Part shown: piece by piece, positions 49,421 through 53,745 of the stretch
Layout: every line of letters starts with the position of its first letter
How positions within the stretch are numbered: the first letter of the stretch is position 1
Assembly (NCBI GenBank): GCA_022791635.1
Contig: JAAVZL010000058.1
Location: 1 to 53,745 of the forward strand
From: Lachnospiraceae bacterium
GTDB lineage: Bacteria > Bacillota > Clostridia > Lachnospirales > Lachnospiraceae
Reading direction: 5' to 3'
Length of the DNA stretch: 53,745 nucleotides
Made by a program: the position numbers and the translations under genes
Notes under the pieces: generated by a model
Seen by the model: only the letters and a program-made list of their open reading frames with translations
The model's database searches: none
What the model was told of the DNA's origin: nothing

Positions 49421-51919
49421 ATGAAAAAATTAGTTGGTAATGAATGGAAAAAAGGCGTATCCGTGGCAATGACTGTGCTCCTTGTGGGCAGCAGTATTCA
49501 GATTCCCGTTGAGGCGAAGGAGGCAGAGAGCTGGATTCAGAAAAATGCCCTCTCTGTGGTGGAAAAGCTGGAGCCAGAGACGAGAACCGTGGAGGCAGAG
49601 CTTTCCTCCCAGGATCGGGGGCAGCTTGCCAAGGAGGAGACTGTCTATGTGATTGCAAATGCAGAGGGCTCTCCCGAGAAGCTGATCGTCAGTGACTGGC
49701 TGAAAAATGCCATGGGAAGTGAGAAGCTGGAGGATGTGACAGAGCTTACCAATATCACCAATGTAAAGGGAACCGAGGGTTTTGAGCAGCGGGAAGGAAC
49801 TTTGGGAGTCTGGGACGCAGCAGGCAATGATATTTATTATCAGGGAAATATTGAGAAGGAGCTTCCTGTGGATTTGAAGGTGAGCTATCGGCTCAATGGA
49901 AGCGCCATTTCCCCGGAGGAGCTGGCGGGCAAAAGCGGAAGCGTCAGCATTCGCTTTGATTATACCAACCGGCAGAAGGAAACCGTACCGGTAGGGGAGA
50001 AGGAGGAGGAGCTGTATGTGCCCTTCGTGGTGATGACCAGTATGGTTCTGGACAATGAGAGCTTCCGGAATATTGAGATTTCCAGTGGAAAGGTGATCAA
50101 TGACGGGGAACGGTCCATTTTAGTGGGTTATGCTATGCCGGGGCTTAAGGAAAATCTGGATATTGACAGTGAGGACTTTGATGTGGAGGAGCTGGATATT
50201 CCGGAGTATGTGGAGGTAACGGCAGATGTGACAGATTTTTCTCTGGCGACTACGCTTACGGTGGCTACCAATGAAATTTTTGCAGATATGGATTTTGATA
50301 CCCAGGAGAAGATGGAGGATCTGTCTGCAGATATGGATGAGCTTCAGGATGCCATGCAAGAGCTGATGGACGGGACCGGGGAGCTTTTCGACGGTGTGCT
50401 GGAGCTCTATGACGGAACGGAGGAGCTGTATGATGGGACCGGGGAGCTGACAGACGGGATTGATGAGCTTTATGACGGAGCCCGGAAGCTGAATGAAGGG
50501 GCCGGGGAGTTAAAAGACGGGACGAATGAGCTTTATAATGGCATCGGTACCTTGAAGACGGGGGCGGGCAGCCTGTTTGCGGGAGTGAAGCAGCTGTCTG
50601 ACGGATTGAAGCAGATTACCGATAATGATAAGGCTTTGAATGACGGAACAAAGGCTTTGTATGAAGGCGTATTTCAGATGGCGAACGCCCAGCTTGCGGC
50701 CCTTAATCAGGTTGGGATTCCGGTTAGCCAGCTGACCCAGCCGAAGACACCGGAGGAAGCGGCGGGCTTTTTGAAGGCGATTCAGGAAAACCAGGCGGTG
50801 ATTCAGGGATTGCTGGATAATCCGGCAATGGTTAAGGACATGGTGAGCGCTGCGGTGGGAGCGACGCCGACTGTTGATACGGCTATGATTTCTCAGCAGG
50901 CTGCGGAAAAGGAAGAGGCGCCTGCTTCGGAGCCGGAGGAAGAGGCAGAGATCGGTAAGGAGGCTCCGGTTGAGCATGCCAAGGAAGGGGCAGAGGTGAA
51001 GAAGCAGGTGGCTGAGAAGGAAAATGAGGAAGAGGTGAGCCAGGAGGAAGCGGCGCCAACAGCTTCTGAGAGTCCGGCATCGGTACCGGAAACGAAGGAG
51101 GTTCAGGAGGAAGCTTCTCAGGATACGGCGGAGGCTTTGACGGGAAATGCGGAGGAACAGGTGGAGGAGCCGGCTGCTTTGGAACCGGAGAGTAAGCAGG
51201 AAGTGGCAGAAGAAACTGTGCCGGAGGCAAAGGGACAGGATGAGGCCTTGGAGGAAGAGGTTCCGCAGGCAGAGGTCCAGGAGGTAGAGGCCGTGATGGT
51301 TCAGGCAAGTCCGGGGGCGGCAGATCCTATGCAGATTATCGGTGCGCTGAAGGAGCAGATGATTGCGAAAACGGTGGAGCAGCTGATGCAGACATTAACT
51401 ATGACGCAGGGGACTTTGGAATTGCTGAAGGGAGCTTATCAGGTGTATGCCGGAGTCGGGAGTTATACCCAGGGCGTGGATCAGGTTTATGCGGGCGTGC
51501 AGGAATTGCTGAAGAATGCTCCTGCTCTGAATACGGGTATGGATGCTCTTGATGAAGGGGCAGGGAAACTTCGGGATGGCGCGAAGGAATTGAAGGATGG
51601 AACCGGTGAGCTTTATGACGGTACCGGGGAGCTTCAGGATGGCGGTCAGGAGCTTCGGGATGGTGTTGAGGAGCTTCGGGACGGAGTCGTGGAGCTTCGG
51701 GACGGCTCTGAGGAATTGAAGGATGGGACGATTGAGTTTAATGAGGAAGGGATTCAGAAACTGGTGGATATGCTGGATGGAGATCTTCAGGAATTTTCGG
51801 ATCGCTTTGAGGGCGTGAAGAGCGCGGCCAAGGCTTATCGGTCCTTTGCGGGGATTTCTGATGGTGTGGATGGGAGTGTGAGGTTTGTTTATAAGACGGC
51901 GGGGGTTGAGATAGATTGA
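49421..51919 (+). CDS. secreted coiled-coil repeat protein, RND partner
   Basis: An 832-residue exported protein (signal about residues 1-32, VSVAMTVLLVGSSIQIPVEA). An N-terminal beta-rich domain (35-300) is followed by heptad repeats of the form E-L-Y-D-G-T-x (about 312-400), a helical stretch, a Glu/Ala/Pro-rich spacer (about 485-640) and a second heptad block (about 675-780; ELRDGVEELRDGVVELRDG). These repeats are typical of the extracellular part of YhgE/Pip proteins, which carry their own membrane helices; here no C-terminal helix exists and a separate RND transporter gene lies 20 bp upstream. AGGAGG precedes the ATG. A palindromic element begins 6 bp after the stop. Confidence 0.85.
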   Translation: MKKLVGNEWKKGVSVAMTVLLVGSSIQIPVEAKEAESWIQKNALSVVEKLEPETRTVEAELSSQDRGQLAKEETVYVIANAEGSPEKLIVSDWLKNAMGSEKLEDVTELTNITNVKGTEGFEQREGTLGVWDAAGNDIYYQGNIEKELPVDLKVSYRLNGSAISPEELAGKSGSVSIRFDYTNRQKETVPVGEKEEELYVPFVVMTSMVLDNESFRNIEISSGKVINDGERSILVGYAMPGLKENLDIDSEDFDVEELDIPEYVEVTADVTDFSLATTLTVATNEIFADMDFDTQEKMEDLSADMDELQDAMQELMDGTGELFDGVLELYDGTEELYDGTGELTDGIDELYDGARKLNEGAGELKDGTNELYNGIGTLKTGAGSLFAGVKQLSDGLKQITDNDKALNDGTKALYEGVFQMANAQLAALNQVGIPVSQLTQPKTPEEAAGFLKAIQENQAVIQGLLDNPAMVKDMVSAAVGATPTVDTAMISQQAAEKEEAPASEPEEEAEIGKEAPVEHAKEGAEVKKQVAEKENEEEVSQEEAAPTASESPASVPETKEVQEEASQDTAEALTGNAEEQVEEPAALEPESKQEVAEETVPEAKGQDEALEEEVPQAEVQEVEAVMVQASPGAADPMQIIGALKEQMIAKTVEQLMQTLTMTQGTLELLKGAYQVYAGVGSYTQGVDQVYAGVQELLKNAPALNTGMDALDEGAGKLRDGAKELKDGTGELYDGTGELQDGGQELRDGVEELRDGVVELRDGSEELKDGTIEFNEEGIQKLVDMLDGDLQEFSDRFEGVKSAAKAYRSFAGISDGVDGSVRFVYKTAGVEID

Positions 51920-51924
51920 CGGAC

Positions 51925-52136
51925 GGGTCAGCCGCAAAATAAGGCAGCCGACATTTCCATATCCGTGTTCGGACGGTTCTCGTACACGCAGTATGCTCTG
52001 GGCGGACATTGCTTTGAGGAACCTTGTGAATGACTATGGTTCCTTGGGCAATGTCCGCCCATATCATACAGCCTGTACGCGAACAGCCGGACACGAGATA
52101 TCGGAAATGTCGGCTGCCTTATTTTGTGGCTGACCC
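51925..52136 (+). repeat. long palindromic element, copy 4
   Basis: A 212-bp copy between two convergent genes, starting 6 bp after the stop of the coiled-coil gene. The basal stem (51925-51953 with its partner ending 52136) differs in one place by a G-T pair. The core string is changed to AGTATG on the 5' side and CATACA on the 3' side where other copies have AGTCTG and CAGACA: a compensated base-pair change. The apex holds an additional hairpin, AGGAACC/GGTTCCT. Confidence 0.92.
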
Positions 52137-52170
52137 TGTTCGGTGATGGGCGGGGAGGATTTGCTGAGGG

Positions 52171-53403
52171 TTAGGTTGTTAAGAGGTAGACGTCGTCGGG
52201 GGTGAGGCGGCGTTCTGGGGTGAAGATGAGCCAGTCGGTAATTTGATCTGGGGTGTAGGTGGCGGTGTGGCCTTCGTGGAGGCCTTTGATGTAGTAGGGC
52301 TCTTGGGTGAGCTGGGCGGTGATGCGGTCTCCCTGGATGTCTTTGATTTCGAACCAGATGTGTTCTTTGTCGTTGGAGTCGGTTTGGTGTTCTTTGTCCA
52401 TGGGGAGGCCGATTTTTACCAGCAGGTGGTTCTTTTTGTCGGGGAAGGCCTGGTAGAGGTATTGGAGGCGTTCGGCGGCGAGGGCTTTCATCCGCTTGGT
52501 TTCGGAGGTGGAAATCATGTAGATGGGGTTGTCTTTGAGGAGTTCGTCGTAGACGGCCAGGGAGGAGTAGTTTCTTTCCTCGTAGCTTTCCTTGTTGGGG
52601 TAGACGAAGATGGCGCAGGTGTCTTCGTTGTGGCCTTCTTCGCGATCGTTTTTGCCGCCCAGCATGTCTGGGGGGTAGCAGGAGACGGCTTCTTCCCAGT
52701 CAACGAGTGTGATAACCAGAGGGATACCTTGGGCTACGTAGGCCAGGAAGAAGGGTTCTTTGTATTCCGGGGTGGTGTCTTCCTCCAGCAGGCGGTAGGC
52801 CAGTGTTTCCAGGGTGCTGTAGTGGGTCTGGTATGTTTCTTTGTTGGAATTGAGGACTTCCAGCTCCGGGTGGCCGCAGCGGTTGAGGCCGTGGGTGTGG
52901 AGCCACACGCAGTCTTCTTCTCCGGAGACGGCCTGGGCGGTGAAGAGGTAGCGGGGGGCGGGGGGAACGGTGGATTGGGCCGCAAGGATGACCCAGCGTC
53001 CGGAGAGGATTTTTTCTGAGCTTGCGTCCAGGACAGCCAGGACATCCGGCAGCAGGGTAGAGATGAGTTTTAGCTGCAGGTGATAGGAGGTGAGAGGGTT
53101 GGGTCCGAATTCCATTTCTACGATAAGGCCGAATTGAGCGGCTTGGACGGCCTCGGCGTCTACGTCGGGGAATTGGTGCTGGCAGCGGTAGAGCTCGGGA
53201 AGGGTGAAGTCGGAGGGGAAGATTTCGGCGGAATAGATCTCGCCTTCGTAGTTGATTTCCAGGTACAGGGTCTCTTCTTCCAGGTGTCCGGACAGGAGCT
53301 GGAAGGCGCCGGTTGCGTGAAGGCGTTCCAGGAAGAGATCCGGATTCTCGATATCTCTGGGCTGGGACGGTACGGCAAGCATGCAGGATTTTGGTTTGAT
53401 CAT
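52171..53403 (-). CDS. DUF4026/DUF2314-like protein
   Basis: A 410-residue cytoplasmic protein of unknown role. The N-terminal two-thirds resembles DUF4026 (LPSDFTLPELYRC-type region, FPDVDAEAVQAAQFGLIVEM, PDVLAVLDASSEKILSGRW, HTHGLNRCGHPELEVL). The last 75 residues look like DUF2314 (HIWFEIKDIQGDRITAQLTQ, ending DQITDWLIF). The start at 53403 is chosen because AAGGAGGA precedes it; the frame is open further upstream only because it crosses palindromic copy 5. The gene has high GC and faces the coiled-coil gene across copy 4. Identification of both domains is from memory. Confidence 0.8.
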   Translation of the reverse strand: MIKPKSCMLAVPSQPRDIENPDLFLERLHATGAFQLLSGHLEEETLYLEINYEGEIYSAEIFPSDFTLPELYRCQHQFPDVDAEAVQAAQFGLIVEMEFGPNPLTSYHLQLKLISTLLPDVLAVLDASSEKILSGRWVILAAQSTVPPAPRYLFTAQAVSGEEDCVWLHTHGLNRCGHPELEVLNSNKETYQTHYSTLETLAYRLLEEDTTPEYKEPFFLAYVAQGIPLVITLVDWEEAVSCYPPDMLGGKNDREEGHNEDTCAIFVYPNKESYEERNYSSLAVYDELLKDNPIYMISTSETKRMKALAAERLQYLYQAFPDKKNHLLVKIGLPMDKEHQTDSNDKEHIWFEIKDIQGDRITAQLTQEPYYIKGLHEGHTATYTPDQITDWLIFTPERRLTPDDVYLLTT

Positions 53404-53448
53404 GGATGAGGTCCTCCTTGTTGGGTGATTTGTCTTGAAAATAAAAAG

Positions 53449-53625
53449 GGCTATCGCAATAGAGAAAACAGGCTTTTCCGATATCCTGTGTCCGGCTGTT
53501 CGCGCACAGGCTGTCTGATATGGGCGGAGATTGCCTTGGCAATGTCCGTACAGAACAGACTGAATGTACGAGAACCGTCCGAACACAGGATATCGGAAAA
53601 GCCTGTTTTCTTTATTGCGATAGCC
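53449..53625 (-). repeat. long palindromic element, copy 5 (reverse orientation)
   Basis: A 177-bp copy, inverted relative to copies 1-4. The basal stem (53449 onward with its partner ending at 53625) pairs over 40 bp with one mismatch. The core TGTCCGGCTGTTCGCGCACA and GTACGAGAACCGTCCGAACA is recognisable in reverse. It lies between the DUF4026-like gene and a tRNA-like sequence, 10 bp from the latter. Confidence 0.9.
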
Positions 53626-53634
53626 TCTTAGGGA

Positions 53635-53720
53635 CGGAGGAGGGGGGATTTGAACCCCCGCGCCGGTGCTACCGACCTAAAGGTGTTCGAAGCAAGACCC
53701 TTCAGACGCTTGGGTCCTCC
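53635..53720 (-). tRNA. tRNA-Ser-like sequence with aberrant anticodon arm
   Basis: On the minus strand GGAGGA pairs with TCCTCC, the D arm CCC...GGG, a long variable arm (TCGGT-AGC-ACCGG) and the T arm GGGGG-TTCAAAT-CCCCC with discriminator G all match class II tRNA-Ser. But the linker bases between acceptor and D stem are missing and the 20 bases where the anticodon arm should be do not form a 5-bp stem (a loop reading CTTCGAA is the nearest). At 86 bases it is short. It may be a decayed tRNA-Ser or a non-canonical one. Confidence 0.55.
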
Positions 53721-53745
53721 TCAGCAAAATGCACATCCGTATAAC

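Noticed and set aside
52243..53019. 258-residue plus-strand frame
   Set aside because: Val/Gly/Phe-rich shadow of the DUF4026-like gene on the other strand, which has a start, ribosome site and domain matches.
53404..53586. Longer N-terminus for the DUF4026-like gene
   Set aside because: The extension is a translation of palindromic copy 5; AAGGAGGA precedes the inner start at 53403.

Overview
The window reads as chromosome of a spore-forming, anaerobic Clostridia, most likely a gut Lachnospiraceae. The basis is the sporulation genes (yabP, yabQ, spoIIE, a CotS-like gene), the mazG-hup-rqcP-yabP-yabQ-divIC-spoIIE-tilS-hpt-ftsH order shared with Bacillus, a eukaryote/archaeal-type ProRS, tRNA genes without encoded CCA, strong AGGAGG ribosome sites and moderate GC with AT-rich islands. 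I cannot name a genus.

Layout. 1-360: tRNA cluster (Thr partial, Tyr, fMet, Phe). 360-1600: a short AT-rich stretch with two small unknown genes, then an hsp20 gene under a CIRCE operator. 1600-2340: a long palindromic repeat and a cluster of four DnaA boxes. 2340-9450: trmB, tRNA-Lys, an orphan histidine kinase, HIT hydrolase, sigma factor, murG, a membrane protein probably paired with the sigma factor, a small secreted protein, mtnN and others. 9500-19500: pgi, a pseudouridine synthase, an AI-2E/YtvI-type protein, proS-cca, a CotS-like gene, phosphoglucomutase and mazG. 19500-27000: the conserved hup-to-ftsH cluster. 27000-30500: an intracellular GH13 amylase and an aldo/keto reductase. 30560-31860: a gene graveyard (ABC ATPase, nucleotidyltransferase, fused trpB-trpA remnant) before aroC. 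32975-44000: a PRD/PTS regulator and a mannose-type PTS operon with a zinc dehydrogenase, aldolase, esterase, two unknown proteins, an iron alcohol dehydrogenase and an AEC transporter. 44000-44350: second tRNA-Phe plus tRNA-Gly. 44400-51900: a lipoprotein serpin, then a tetR-hdeD-RND-coiled-coil export locus. 52171-53745: a DUF4026/DUF2314-like gene and an odd tRNA-Ser-like sequence.

The most unusual signal is not a gene. Five copies (plus one collapsed copy) of a 177-224 bp hairpin element share a constant middle, but each has its own basal stem that is complementary only to itself. Several copies start 5-13 bp after a stop codon. A second 41-nt motif occurs twice just before ribosome sites with pairing-preserving substitutions. 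Two sporulation-related genes (yabP and the CotS-like gene) start directly on the T-run of a terminator-like hairpin whose 3' arm contains their ribosome site.

How genes work together: cca matures the CCA-less tRNAs seen here; mazG, rqcP, tilS, trmB and hpt form nucleotide/RNA housekeeping beside sporulation and division genes; the regulator at 32975 probably controls the PTS operon after it; the TetR protein probably controls the RND export locus. All functional statements come from reading sequence and family memory; no searches were run.
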